This document shows, one piece after another, positions 44,855 through 54,294 of a DNA stretch of 64,000 nucleotides. Every line of letters begins with the position of its first letter. Within the stretch, counting starts at the first letter, position 1. Both the position numbers and the translations under genes were made by a program. The DNA comes from Bog-473 sp963755495 (lineage in GTDB: Bacteria > Actinomycetota > Acidimicrobiia > Acidimicrobiales > RAAP-2): NCBI GenBank assembly GCA_963755495.1, contig CAVWJS010000004.1, forward strand, positions 186,001 to 250,000, read 5' to 3'. The notes under the pieces were generated by a model. It was given only the letters and a program-made list of their open reading frames with translations, was not told where the DNA came from and did no database searches.

Positions 44855-45469
44855 GTGGCCAAAACCACGATGCGAGATCGCAAGGCCAAAGAGACGCGGG
44901 CCCGCATCGCCAGAACGGCACTAGAACTCTTCATAAGTCAGGGGTACGCAGAGACGACCTTGGATCAAATTGCCGAAGCCGCAGATGTAGGTCGACGCAC
45001 GATTTTCGACCACTTCCCGTCGAAGGAGGCGATGCTGTTCGACCATCTCGTCGTTCGAAACGAAGTCGCCGTCAAGCATCTACAAGATCGACCACCATCA
45101 GAGCCTACGGTTTTCAGTCTCTATGCCGTTATGCGGGAGCTGTGTGAACAAGGGTACGACCGCGATCTCCTCGCACTAATTCGGACCGTGCTCAAGACAG
45201 AGTCACAGTTCGCGTATGCTCAATTGTCGGTTGGTATCCGCGCCTTCGAGAAAGATCTCCTCGCGGTACTCCATGATCGTCTAGGCCCACGAGAGTCGTC
45301 TTTAGAGACTTGGGCGTTGGTGCTCATGGCGCAAACTTGGTTGGATACTGCCATTCGCGTCTATCTATTTGAAGGCAGATCTTCGTTGGTCGAGTATTTC
45401 GACCAAGTTGTCGCGGCCTGCATGCGGATCATGGCTGAGGACCTTCGCGAGGCCTTCGAAAGCCGCTGA
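44855..45469 (+). CDS. TetR/AcrR family transcriptional regulator
   Basis: A 204-residue repressor. The N-terminal helix-turn-helix reads RIARTALELFISQGYAETTL, DQIAEAADVGRRTIFDHFPS, KEAML, a strong match to the TetR signature. The C-terminal ligand-binding domain is divergent (LLALIRTVLKTESQFAYAQL, FEKDLLAVLHDRLG). GTG 44855 directly precedes AKTTMRDRKAKETR, the usual basic start. Ligand unknown; likely targets are the divergent secreted hydrolase and itself. Confidence 0.9.
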   Translation: MAKTTMRDRKAKETRARIARTALELFISQGYAETTLDQIAEAADVGRRTIFDHFPSKEAMLFDHLVVRNEVAVKHLQDRPPSEPTVFSLYAVMRELCEQGYDRDLLALIRTVLKTESQFAYAQLSVGIRAFEKDLLAVLHDRLGPRESSLETWALVLMAQTWLDTAIRVYLFEGRSSLVEYFDQVVAACMRIMAEDLREAFESR

Positions 45470-45615
45470 CTTGGTCCCACATGCGGCGGCGTCCAGCGTT
45501 GGCTCGAAGCGGTGGTGCCAGTTGTATGACACTCCAGACCGTCTGCCACATTCCCCGGATACAATTGGCGGCCCACCCCTCCCTGGCGAAGGTGCGGAAG
45601 GCTAAGCCCGGCTGA

Positions 45616-48007
45616 TCAAAGCGAGGACGCCTCTCTTACAGGGTTATGACTGCTCTCCTCCAAGAGGCGACTCACCGCCTCCACGTCGAGCGGCCGTGCG
45701 AAGAGGAATCCCTGGCCGGTGTCGACGCTCTCGGCGGCCAACTGCACGCGCTGACCGTCGTTCTCGACGCCCTCAGCGACGGTCTCGAGCCCGAGCGCCT
45801 TGCCCAGCTGGACCATGGCGTGGACGAGCGCGACCGCCTCCTTCGTATCGGTGATCCCCGACACGAAGGAGCGGTCGATCTTCAGCACATCGATCGGAAA
45901 TTGTCGTAGGTAGGCCAGGGACGAATAGCCAGTGCCGAAGTCATCGACGGCGATGCGCACCCCAAGAGCCTTGAGCAGGCTGAGCCGACCAACGGTGTCT
46001 TGGACGTTGTGCATCAAGGTGGTCTCGGTGAGCTCCAAGACACAGAAAGCAGGATCGAAGCCGCTTTCGGTGAGGGCCCCGTGCACGTCGGTAATGATCT
46101 GGTCGCGATCCAGTTGTCTGGCCGAGACGTTGATCGAAACGGTGATGCCGTGGCCCTGGCGTTGCCAAGCTGCACCTTGTCGGCAGGCTTCTTCGAGTAC
46201 CCATCGACCCACCGGTACGATCAGACCGTTGGCCTCAAGGGCAGGAATGAAGTCATCGGGCTGGATCACTCCCCGCGTGGGGTGACGCCAGCGAAGCAGC
46301 GCCTCGACACTGGTAAAGGCCCCTGTAGACAGATCGAAGGTGGGTTGGTAGAGGAGAAAGAACTGGTTGGCTTGGAGAGCGGCGTGCAGATCGATCTCAA
46401 GGGTTCGGGTGTCATCGTCAGCCGCTTGCATCGCGGGAGCAAAGACCACTGCGCATTTCTTGCCGGCGGCCTTGGCCCGATAGAGGGCAACGTCGGCATC
46501 GCGCAAAGCTCGTCGGGGGTCGACACGCTGGCCTTCGGCGATACCGATACTGGCCGTCACCGAAAGGGGGTCATCGCTGTCGGCGATCTCAAAAGGGGCA
46601 GCCAGCACGTCGAGGATGCGCTCGGCGACCATTTCGACCCCGGCGGCCAGAGATTCGCCCTCGGCCAACACTACGAACTCGTCACCCCCGAGACGCCCGA
46701 CGGTGTCCTCTCTGGCGAATGGCATTCGTCAACCGCGCCGCCACACCGGCCAATAGTTGGTCGCCCGCGGCGTGGCCCAAGGTGTCATTGACATCCTTGA
46801 AGTTGTCCAGGTCCAAGAAGAGGACGGCCACCGGGGTGTGCTCGCGTCGGGAGCGGGCCAACATCTGGTCGATCCGGTCAAGGATCAAGGCTCGATTGGG
46901 CAGGGCGGTAAGAGAGTCGTGCAGGGCCAAGTGGTGGAGTTCGCTGGTGCGTTCATCGACCAGTGCCAGGGCCCGAGATCGGCCGGTGCCAAGCACGTAG
47001 ATCAAGGCCCCGAGCAGCAGGCCCAGCACGAACCCGGCCAACAGAAGCGCCAGGGCGTTCGGATTGGCGAACACCGAGGATCCGTCCACTATGGCGGAGA
47101 TCTGGACGTCCCATCCGTTGTGAAGGCTGACCGAGGTCGAGGTCGACCCGGCGGGCGTCGAACCCGCCGCGAATGTCACCTTTGACGAACCAGTCCCATA
47201 GCGAAAGTCCACCGCGGTTCCCGGGTGTCCCTTGAGTGCTTGTCCAAGGTCGAAGCTCGGCAATGTCGTCAGACCCACGATGCCGAGCGCGTTTGGCGTG
47301 GCATTCTTGGAGGTGGCCGGTCTCACTCCCGCGGCGTAGATCGGCGTTTCAACGGTGAGGTAATGCTTCTTACCTGTCGTGTACGGCAGGTACTGGCTGC
47401 CTGCAAGTGCCGGTTTGAGCAGGGCCGCACCGGAGCCGGCGCACACGTCATATCCAGCGGGCAGGGACGGACCACCATTGAGATAACCAAGAGCTTGGAG
47501 GCAGTAATAGGGGCGATTCCCCGGTGGTGTGACCTGGTAGGACTGCCCCGATGCCAGGGGCTGCGCCGGCTCAGCGTTCATACGGGCCACGAACTGGGAC
47601 AGTTGTCCGGACGGGACGATAGCCACAAACCCCAATCCACTTACCTCGGGGAAGCGCTTTGCCACGTGCATCGTGGCTATCCAACTTTGGAATTGCGCGT
47701 TCGAGGCGTTTGGGTTGGCGACAACAAAGGCTTGCGCGCTTATGACGAGACTGTTCTGCTGTTGAATCGCCTGCTTGAGGGTGGAGGCGATCCTCATCGA
47801 CGATGAAACGAGAGACTCTTTGGATCGCTGGCTGTCGTTGTGGGCAACGACAGATGCTCCGAGAATCGATCCGATGGTGGCGAGCACCACCAGCAGTACC
47901 GACGCGCCCAACCAGACGCGTCTTGGGTGGCTCGTCGGTTTATCGGGGTCCACCCGAAGACCGCTCGTGAGACGAAACTGCGGTGACGCCAACGGCACAC
48001 GCTTCAC
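45616..48007 (-). pseudogene. Membrane CHASE-GGDEF-EAL protein, one frameshift inside GGDEF
   Basis: The true start is GTG 48007, with AGAGGAG six bases upstream. The first frame has a membrane helix (VLLVVLATIGSILGASVVA), an extracellular CHASE domain of about 250 residues (SAQAFVVANPNASNAQFQSW, FPEVSGLGFVAIVP, GYDVCAGSG), a second helix (LALLLAGFVLGLLLGALIYV) and the start of GGDEF (DSLTALPNR, FLDLDNFKDVNDTLGH). Near 46710 the sense shifts to another frame: REDTVGRLGGDEFVVLAEG, then a full EAL domain (SVEALLRWRHP, NVSARQLDRD, ELTETTLM, VDDFGTGYSSL, KIDRSFVSG). All catalytic motifs are intact apart from the shift, so this may be a sequencing indel. Confidence 0.87.
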
Positions 48008-48356
48008 GGATACTCCTCTAGCAATCCCCGAAATAAACAACCGACTGATGCGGACGTTCGAGGTATGCCCGACCATAATACTCTGGAAATAGGCAGATAA
48101 ATAAAGGAATTCATCATTTATGCTTGGAACCTGCTCGAACACAGGGGTGTCGTTCGGCATCCTGCTCAGAGGATTCCGAAGTGGTGGCATTGGAACGACT
48201 TGCGATCGGGCTTTGAAGGTCAACCATCAACAGTCATCGCTTGCTCTCCAAACGTCAACGACTAAGAGTTGGGCAAAAGTTGGGAAGACCTAGCCATTGG
48301 TGTGTTGTGCGTCGCTCATTGTGGTGTGTCAATGGACCAACCGGCAAGGGGGCTAC
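48008..48356. promoter_or_regulatory. Divergent intergenic region between two GGDEF genes
   Basis: 349 bp, relatively AT-rich for this DNA, between the CHASE-GGDEF-EAL start (minus) and the GGDEF start (plus). It must hold both promoters. No clear operator repeat was found. Confidence 0.4.
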
Positions 48357-49745
48357 ATGGTGACCGAAGATGAATGGGAGGAGGCACAGAAGCGGCAATT
48401 TCGTCTTCGATTTCTGAGCTGCGCCGCCGGAATCGTGATTCTCGGCGGGGTCAGTCTGCCGGCGATGATTCTGGGTACGGTTCTCACCGAATGGGGGCAT
48501 TGTCCGCGATGTGGTGTCGGCGGGATTGCTCATCGCCTTCGTGTCGCCCAGCATGTGGGGGATGATCATCGTCGCCAATAAACAGCAGGCCGACGCTGAT
48601 GGCAAGGTCCGCAAGCTGAACCGCGATCTCTCCCAGGCCATCGTGACTGCGGATCGGGAAGCGGCGCAGCGCAAGGTTCAGGCACGACGCCAGCAGTTCG
48701 AGAGTCGGTTGGCGAATGCTCTGGACATGGCGGAAGGTGAACCTGAAGTCATCGACGTCATCGAGCGTTCTCTAGGCGCCGTGGTTCCTGACTCATCGGC
48801 TGAACTCCTCTTGGCCGACAACAGCCATGCCCACCTTCTCCGCATGGCCAGCGTTTCTCCAAAGGGAGAAGCACTCGGCGTGCGACGTCGACTCTCCCGA
48901 CCGCTGCCCGGCAGCCCGACGTGCGCAGGTCCAGCGCTTCAGTGACAGCGATGACCTTGATGCATGCCCCAAGCTGCGCAACCGTGCGCAAGGACGGTTG
49001 TCTGCCACGTGCGTTCCGGTCTCGATTATGGGCCGCACGGTCGGCGTGATCCATGCCACCAATGCGCCGCAAGAAGAGATCGAGGAAAACGCCGTGGAAG
49101 ACCTCGAAACCTTGGCCAAACTGGCCGGTGCGCGAATTGGGCTACTTCGGGTCATGGCGGAGACGCAACTGCAGGCAGCAACCGACAGCCTCACCGGCTT
49201 GTTCAATCGGCGCATGTTTGAAGAAAAGGTATCCGCCATTCGCAGGGAAACGGAGTGCATTTCGGTAGCAATGGTCGACCTCGACCATTTCAAGATCCTC
49301 AACGACACCTATGGGCATGAGACGGGGGATCGTGCTCTGGTTCTCTTCGCTCAGCTATTGAGGGAATCCTTCCGATCACAGGATCTGTGCTGTCGCTACG
49401 GAGGAGAGGAGTTCGCCATCGCTTTCCCGGCTTGTACCGCCGCGCAGGCCCGAAACTGCCCTCGATGCGTTTCGCGCTCGCTTAAGTGCCGCGATCACTG
49501 TGGCAGGCCTCCCCACGTTCACCGCCAGTGTCGGTGTCGTTGACGTCAAGACTCACGAGCACCTACCCGATGCCGTTGCACGGGCCGATACTGCTTTGTA
49601 TCAAGCAAAGCAGTATGGGCGCGACCAGGTGGTGGTGCATGACGGTGCTGGCGAGGTCCTCTCCGAGGCCGAGATCCATTCCGACCTGGCCGGGGGCAGC
49701 CGGTCGCTCGCTACCGTTTCAGACGTTCGCCGACAGCTCCGCTAA
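48357..49745 (+). pseudogene. Membrane GAF-GGDEF diguanylate cyclase, three frameshifts
   Basis: Pieces in order: ATG 48357 with a first membrane helix (FLSCAAGIVILGGVSLPAMI); shift near 48500 to a second helix region (SAGLLIAFVSPSMWGMIIVA) and coiled coil; GAF domain (PEVIDVIERSLGAVVPDSSA, ELLLADNSHAHLLRMA); shift near 48870 to CDVDSPDRCPAARRAQVQRF, SATCVPVSIMGRTVGVIHAT and the GGDEF core (DSLTGLFNRRMFEEKV, MVDLDHFKILNDTYGHETGD, CCRYGGEEFAIAFP); shift near 49450-49500 to the end (FTASVGVVDVKTHEHLPDAV, ARADTALYQAKQYGRDQ). The signature is GGEEF, catalytically competent in other cyclases. Three shifts in 1.4 kb argue either decay or poor base calls. Confidence 0.8.
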
Positions 49746-49852
49746 CTGCCTCTCGGGCTGTCCCCGTCGGGACTTGATCGTGGGGCACCTCGTATTCGCT
49801 CCAAATGGCACGGCAACCGGCTGACGTCTCGCAACCTGGTTAGATTTTGAGT

Positions 49853-50089
49853 ATGAGCGGGCGAGTGCGATACGCCGGATATGGGCGACGCAAGATTCTG
49901 GTGACTGACGGTCATGAGGCCGAAGCCAAGGCGATGCAGTTGCGCAAACGTCCGAACCGAATTGGGCTCTTCTTCCTCCGAACTTTGGGTCTCGGGGGTG
50001 AAGTCGGCCCGCCGGCGGGTCAGAGAGGCCACAGCGGACCGTCTCACATGCACCCTGTACACCGCGAGCACTCAGAGGCGGGCGAGTAG
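49853..50089 (+). CDS. Short hypothetical frame
   Basis: 78 codons from an ATG (SGRVRYAGYGRRKILVTDGH, AEAKAMQLRKRPNRIGLFFL, then Gly/His/Pro-rich). The first about 50 residues could be protein; the tail looks like a shadow. No family recognised. It may be a leftover of a larger damaged gene together with the fragment at 50152. Confidence 0.25.
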   Translation: MSGRVRYAGYGRRKILVTDGHEAEAKAMQLRKRPNRIGLFFLRTLGLGGEVGPPAGQRGHSGPSHMHPVHREHSEAGE

Positions 50090-50151
50090 CCGTCGCACAG
50101 CGGCAATTCCAACGAGCGCCGCCCTGAGCGCGATCATTCCGGGACTATGGG

Positions 50152-50409
50152 GTGGGACTATTCTTCCTCGCGCAGAGCTCCGAGGAGGTCAGGGAGTTGG
50201 CCGATGTCGTCGATGAGGTGATCCGGTGCTCGGCCGGGAGTGTCGAGGTCGCTTGGCCGGAACTTTGCCGGAACATCGATCTCCACCCTGCGGTGATGGA
50301 CTTCCAACGCCTGATCGCCTCCGATCCGGTGGTCGGCATGTACGTGAGCCGGATGATCGCTCAAGTGCCCGAGACCCGCTCGCTCGCCGGCACCAATTCG
50401 GCGATCTGA
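50152..50409 (+). pseudogene. Fragment resembling the N-terminal domain of phosphatidylserine decarboxylase-like proteins
   Basis: About 85 residues with good protein character: SSEEVRELADVVDEVIRCSA and NIDLHPAVMDFQRLIASDPV, VGMYVSRMIAQVPET. The HP-V--F--LI-SDP---MY---M--QVP pattern recalls the N-terminal domain found ahead of some phosphatidylserine decarboxylase-related proteins. The catalytic part is absent; the frame stops at 50409. Probably a truncated remnant. The resemblance is from memory of the motif pattern and is weak. Confidence 0.35.
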
Positions 50410-50470
50410 CCCTATGACAGTTGGAACCGGCGTTTGCCGGGCGACTAGGACGTTGTCGAATCAAGGATTG

Positions 50471-51232
50471 TCAGGCAACGGCCTTTCGGAACACTCGCGT
50501 TGCCCACAAAAGAACCAGCCCGCAAAGCGGAACGAGCACGGCGAACGCCTGCCAGACCGCCGAATTGGCGAACGATCCCACAGCCAGAGCACGAGAGGCC
50601 TGTACTAGGTAGAAGAGCGGATTGAAGTGCGCGATAACGCGCATCCACAGCGGTCCGAGAGAGATCGGAAGTAGTACCCCAGCGAGAAGTAGCAGCGGGA
50701 GGTTCAGCCCGTTGATTATCGCCGCGAAGCTGCTGATGTCCTTGGTCAACAGCGCGGTTGCAACCGAGAACGCAGCGGTCAGTCCGGCGAGCAACGCAAG
50801 CAGTACTGCGAGGACCAAGAGGCCGAGCCAATGGACGTGGAACCCAAATCCGTAGCCAACCGCAACAACGACCGAATCGAACACCATCATCATCATGAGC
50901 CCCGAGAGGATTGGTCCGATCAGGATCGCGAAGCGGCTAGCTGGAGTGACCCGGAATCGCTCGATGACACCGGCTTGCAGCTCGAAGATGGTGCTAAATC
51001 CCATGCTGCTCCCGCTGGCGAACGCCAAGAGGGAAAGGATGCCCGGCAAGAAGACGTCGATAACTCCGCCCTTGGGGAATCCTGGAACCCCGGCAAAGTG
51101 CTTGAGGAGCGGGGTAAACAGCGCGAGGTAAAGGATGGGCGTTGAGAATCCCACGAACAGCCATACCGGATTGCGCAGCATCTGGAGGGTGTATCGGTGG
51201 AACAAAAGGCCAATATCTTGGATGGTCCTCAT
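50471..51232 (-). CDS. ABC-2 type exporter permease, DrrB-like
   Basis: A 253-residue inner-membrane permease with six hydrophobic segments, among them WLFVGFSTPILYLALFTPLL, VFLPGILSLLAFASGSSMGF, ILSGLMMMMVFDSVVVAVGY, LLVLAVLLALLAGLTAAFSV, GLNLPLLLLAGVLLPISL and VWQAFAVLVPLCGLVLLWAT. The ABC-2 pattern with the FNPLFYLVQASRALAVG segment before the last helix is typical of daunorubicin-resistance-type exporters. Its ATG overlaps the stop of the ATPase gene (four bases). With the PadR gene it forms a three-gene operon, so it is probably drug- or lipid-export related and inducible. Confidence 0.9.
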   Translation of the reverse strand: MRTIQDIGLLFHRYTLQMLRNPVWLFVGFSTPILYLALFTPLLKHFAGVPGFPKGGVIDVFLPGILSLLAFASGSSMGFSTIFELQAGVIERFRVTPASRFAILIGPILSGLMMMMVFDSVVVAVGYGFGFHVHWLGLLVLAVLLALLAGLTAAFSVATALLTKDISSFAAIINGLNLPLLLLAGVLLPISLGPLWMRVIAHFNPLFYLVQASRALAVGSFANSAVWQAFAVLVPLCGLVLLWATRVFRKAVA

Positions 51233-52245
51233 CGGGCGATCTCCTTCCCGTTTGTACCTGCGTCACGAAGCGAGCGACCGGTTTCCCGTAAGAACACGTC
51301 GTCGAGGGTTGGTTCGGAGAGGCTGATCGACCTGAGTCCGATTCCCTGACCGTCGAGCAAGCGCATGAGCTGGGGGAGAGCGGTACCCCCGTCTTCGACG
51401 TAGAGGCGGAGCTGATCACCTTCGATAGAGACCTCGCGCACGTACGACTGACCTTCGAGGAGTGATCCCGCCCGAACCATCGCGCCATCGCTGTCATGAA
51501 GATTGAGGAGAACAGCGTCCCCGGCAACGTCGCGCTTGAGGTCATGGGGCGTTCCTTCGATCACGATCTCGCCGTGGTCGACGATCATCAGGCGGTCACA
51601 GAGCGCATCGGCCTCTTCGAGGTAGTGCGTCGTCAAAAAGACCGTCGTGCCACGTTCGCGAAGCATCCGGACGTGGTCCCAGAAATTGGCCCGATTCTGT
51701 GGATCGAGACCTGTGCTCGGCTCGTCCAAGAACAGGACTTCGGGCTCGTGAACGATGCCGAGGGCGACGTCGAGCCGCCGCCGTTGCCCGCCCGAATAGG
51801 TCTGCACTCGCCGGTCTGCGAATTCCGCGATGTCGAGGATCTCCATCAGCACCTGGGCGCGGGCGGTCACCGAGGCGAGGTCGCCCCCATAGAGACGGCC
51901 TTGAAGGATGAGGTTCTCTCGCCCGGTGGCGAGGTCGTCGGCGCCACCGAGCTGACTGACGTAGCCGATGCGCGACCGCACTTGCTTCGGATGCCGGGCG
52001 ACGTCGATCCCTGCCACCGTCGCCTTGCCGCCGTCGATGGGAAGCAGCGTCGTCAGCATGCGGAGCGTCGTCGTCTTGCCCGCGCCGTTCGGGCCGAGAA
52101 AGCCGAAGATCTCCCCCCGGCGCACTTCGATACTGACGCCACGGACCGCCTCGATGGGGCCGCGCTTCGAACGAAAACTCTTTCGAAGATCGGTCGTCGA
52201 AATGATGGTCTCCGCTTCGCCCTCTCCTTTGTCAAATGATGTCAC
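51229..52245 (-). CDS. ABC exporter ATPase, DrrA-like
   Basis: A 338-residue nucleotide-binding subunit. Walker A GFLGPNGAGKTTTLRML, Q-loop GYVSQLGGADDLATGRENL, signature VQTYSGGQRRRLDVALGI, Walker B VLFLDEPSTGLDPQNR and the switch His in FLTTHYLEEADAL are intact. The C-terminal about 90 residues form the DUF4162-like domain of DrrA proteins (SLSEPTLDDVFLRETG). Starts at ATG 52245 overlapping the PadR stop and ends overlapping the permease start. Confidence 0.94.
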   Translation of the reverse strand: MTSFDKGEGEAETIISTTDLRKSFRSKRGPIEAVRGVSIEVRRGEIFGFLGPNGAGKTTTLRMLTTLLPIDGGKATVAGIDVARHPKQVRSRIGYVSQLGGADDLATGRENLILQGRLYGGDLASVTARAQVLMEILDIAEFADRRVQTYSGGQRRRLDVALGIVHEPEVLFLDEPSTGLDPQNRANFWDHVRMLRERGTTVFLTTHYLEEADALCDRLMIVDHGEIVIEGTPHDLKRDVAGDAVLLNLHDSDGAMVRAGSLLEGQSYVREVSIEGDQLRLYVEDGGTALPQLMRLLDGQGIGLRSISLSEPTLDDVFLRETGRSLRDAGTNGKEIAR

Positions 52246-52901
52246 TCTTGTTCCCTCGCTCCTTCCGCGTCACCGACCGGCAGTGGTGGAAGCCACACCG
52301 GATCATCCGCCCGCTCATGTACCTCACGCCACCACTCCATTCCTTCGAGCGAGCCTGATGCGATCTCGGCGGCGAGCTTGCGCACGTAGGCAAGTTCGGC
52401 CTCGCGCAAGAGCATGCGGAACTCGGCCTCGACCCAGAACAAGCGGGGAAGGCGCTGCTTTTCGACCAGCTCACGAGCAGATCCCATCTCGGCAACTTCG
52501 ATCTCGAGAAGCTGGGCCCTCTCCTTCAAGAGTGCAACCACGTCGTTGGGGGGAAGAGCCGGGAGAAACGAGAGAGCGGCTTCGAACTCGGGGTAGTCCT
52601 TTACTGGAGTCGAGATGAGATCGGTCAGCCAGTCGTGCGTTTCGATGCGGCCCGCATCGGTGAGGTCATAGATTGTGCGTTCGGGCAAGCGTCCCGAGCG
52701 TTCGGTTCCTTGGGGTGTGATGAGCCCGCGGCGCTCGAGTGATTCAACCACTGCGTACAACGACCCGTAGTTCAGCCGAACGCTCTCGTGTTTGTGGCGT
52801 TGGCGCAGGGTCGTTGCAATCTCGTAGGGATGCATCGGTCGTTCGTAAAGGCTTATGAGTACGGCCAGGGCGAGTGGGTTACTTCGGTTGCGAGCTGGCA
52901 C
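52242..52901 (-). CDS. PadR family transcriptional regulator
   Basis: A 219-residue PadR-type repressor. The winged helix is LALAVLISLYERPMHPYEIA, TTLRQRHKHESVRLNYGSLY, AVVESLERRGLITPQ, RTIYDLTDAGR. The C-terminal helical dimerisation domain is of the long type. GTG 52901 is chosen (protein then begins PARNRSNPLALAVL) because the longer frame would place the promoter and operator inside the coding region. It leads the operon with the ABC exporter, a frequent pairing in which PadR represses the pump until a ligand binds. Confidence 0.92.
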   Translation of the reverse strand: MPARNRSNPLALAVLISLYERPMHPYEIATTLRQRHKHESVRLNYGSLYAVVESLERRGLITPQGTERSGRLPERTIYDLTDAGRIETHDWLTDLISTPVKDYPEFEAALSFLPALPPNDVVALLKERAQLLEIEVAEMGSARELVEKQRLPRLFWVEAEFRMLLREAELAYVRKLAAEIASGSLEGMEWWREVHERADDPVWLPPLPVGDAEGAREQE

Positions 52902-52930
52902 GTTTGGTCTCCGGATAGGGTACTTTGGAT

Positions 52931-52954
52931 AGAGTAACATACCCAGAATACTCT
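52931..52954 (-). promoter_or_regulatory. Candidate PadR operator
   Basis: AGAGTA-12-TACTCT, a perfect 6-bp inverted repeat about 30 bp before the PadR start. On the coding strand it reads AGAGTATTCTGGGTATGTTA then CTCT. Position and symmetry fit autorepression of the PadR-exporter operon. Confidence 0.6.
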
Positions 52955-53153
52955 GTGAGGGGTGGGGTGACCTTTACTTTCCAGCCGAGGGGCAGAAGGT
53001 CCGACTCCTCGTCACTTACCGATGAGCGTCGGTAGGGCGTGTTCTTCGGCCGCTCTGGCGATGAGAGGTGAACTAGGTCGATCGTTGAGGACCGGCTTTG
53101 GCCGGTGCCGATAACCGGGTATCCCCGGACCGGCCAACCCAAGGAGGTGCGCC

Positions 53154-53264
53154 ATGACGGCGCTTCTCATCGGACACGCCCGAGTGACCACTGATTAGCA
53201 GGACCTGACATTCCAATACGACGGTCTCTCCGCCCTTGGTTTGGGTATTAGCCAAAGGCCAATT
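53154..53264 (+). pseudogene. Serine recombinase (resolvase/invertase) N-terminal remnant
   Basis: AAGGAGG precedes an ATG whose codons give MTALLIGHARVTTD, then a TAG, then QDLTFQYDGLSALGL. This is the N-terminus of a serine resolvase, where the normal motif is IGYARVSTDQQDLTAQ...L: the catalytic Ser is replaced by Thr, and the codon for the second residue after D is a stop. Only about 36 codons survive, in a 397-bp region between PadR and the channel gene that otherwise lacks genes. It indicates past mobile-element activity here. Confidence 0.75.
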
Positions 53265-53298
53265 GGTCAGTCGGGAGGGTTAGCCCCTGTCAGTGATA

Positions 53299-54294
53299 AT
53301 GGACACGGTGAAGGATCCGTTTCGGAGGGTTTGGATTGGCCTCGGGGCCTTACTTTTCGTGCTTGTTTTGGGCACTTCCGGGTATCTAATACTCGGATTC
53401 CGTCTCCTTGACGCCGTCTATCAAACTGTTTCCACCGTTACAACCGTGGGATTCAACGCCCCACATCGGCTGGATGCGGCCGGGAAAGCTTTCACCATTG
53501 TCCTGATCTTGGTGGGTGTCGGTACCGCGCTGTACGCCATCTCTTCGGTATTCGAGCTGTTCATAGATGGACACATGCGAAATCTGGTGAGGAGACGCAA
53601 GATGGAACGAAGCATCGACCGGATGGACAAACATGTGATCGTGTGCGGATGGGGCCGAGTCGGGCAAGAGGTGGCCCGATTCCTAGCCAACACGGGACTC
53701 AGCGTTGTCGTCATCGACCGTAATCCGGATCGGCTGGTCGATTTGTCATTCGCTTCCGTGTGTGGAGATGTGACGGACGACGAAGTCCTGATCCAAGCGG
53801 GCATTGATCGGGCGGCGACTTTGGTGGCCGCGCTCGACACCGATGCCGACAATCTCTATGTGACGGTAGCAAGCAAGTCAATGCGACCGGACCTTCAGGT
53901 CATTGCCCGGGCCCGCAGCGCATCGTCAGAACCGAAATTGGTGCGCGCCGGGGCCGACCGGGTGGTAAATCCTCAACAGCTCGGCGGAGATCGAATGGCA
54001 TCATTTGTGGTTCAACCCCACGTAGTGGATTTTGTCGATGTGGTTATGCACGATGGAACCCTCAAGTTCCGATTGGAAGAACTTGTCGTGTCGGCCGAAT
54101 CAACGCTGGCCGGCGGCACGCTCCGTTCGGCACATCTGCGCGACCGCACCGGCGCACTCGTGCTGGCGATCCGGCGCCCCGACGGTAGATTCGTCACCAA
54201 CCCTTCTCCAGAGGACACAATTGAGGCGGGGGACGTCCTCATCATCGTGGGAACGGCCGAACAACTTGCCGCTCTCGTTGCCTTTGCGACGTAG
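53299..54294 (+). CDS. Two-helix potassium channel with RCK (TrkA-N and TrkA-C) domains
   Basis: A 331-residue MthK-like channel subunit. Helix 1 (IGLGALLFVLVLGTSGYLIL), pore helix and filter (TVSTVTTVGFNAP), helix 2 (FTIVLILVGVGTALYAISSV), then an RCK/TrkA-N domain (VIVCGWGRVGQEVARFL with the nucleotide loop and VIDRNPDRL) and a TrkA-C domain (SAESTLAGGTLRSAHLRDRT, EAGDVLIIVGTAEQL). The filter reads TVGFN rather than TVGYG, a variant known in K+ channels of this type. ATG 53299 is preferred over GTG 53293. Likely K+ efflux or uptake control by ligand binding to RCK. Confidence 0.9.
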   Translation: MDTVKDPFRRVWIGLGALLFVLVLGTSGYLILGFRLLDAVYQTVSTVTTVGFNAPHRLDAAGKAFTIVLILVGVGTALYAISSVFELFIDGHMRNLVRRRKMERSIDRMDKHVIVCGWGRVGQEVARFLANTGLSVVVIDRNPDRLVDLSFASVCGDVTDDEVLIQAGIDRAATLVAALDTDADNLYVTVASKSMRPDLQVIARARSASSEPKLVRAGADRVVNPQQLGGDRMASFVVQPHVVDFVDVVMHDGTLKFRLEELVVSAESTLAGGTLRSAHLRDRTGALVLAIRRPDGRFVTNPSPEDTIEAGDVLIIVGTAEQLAALVAFAT

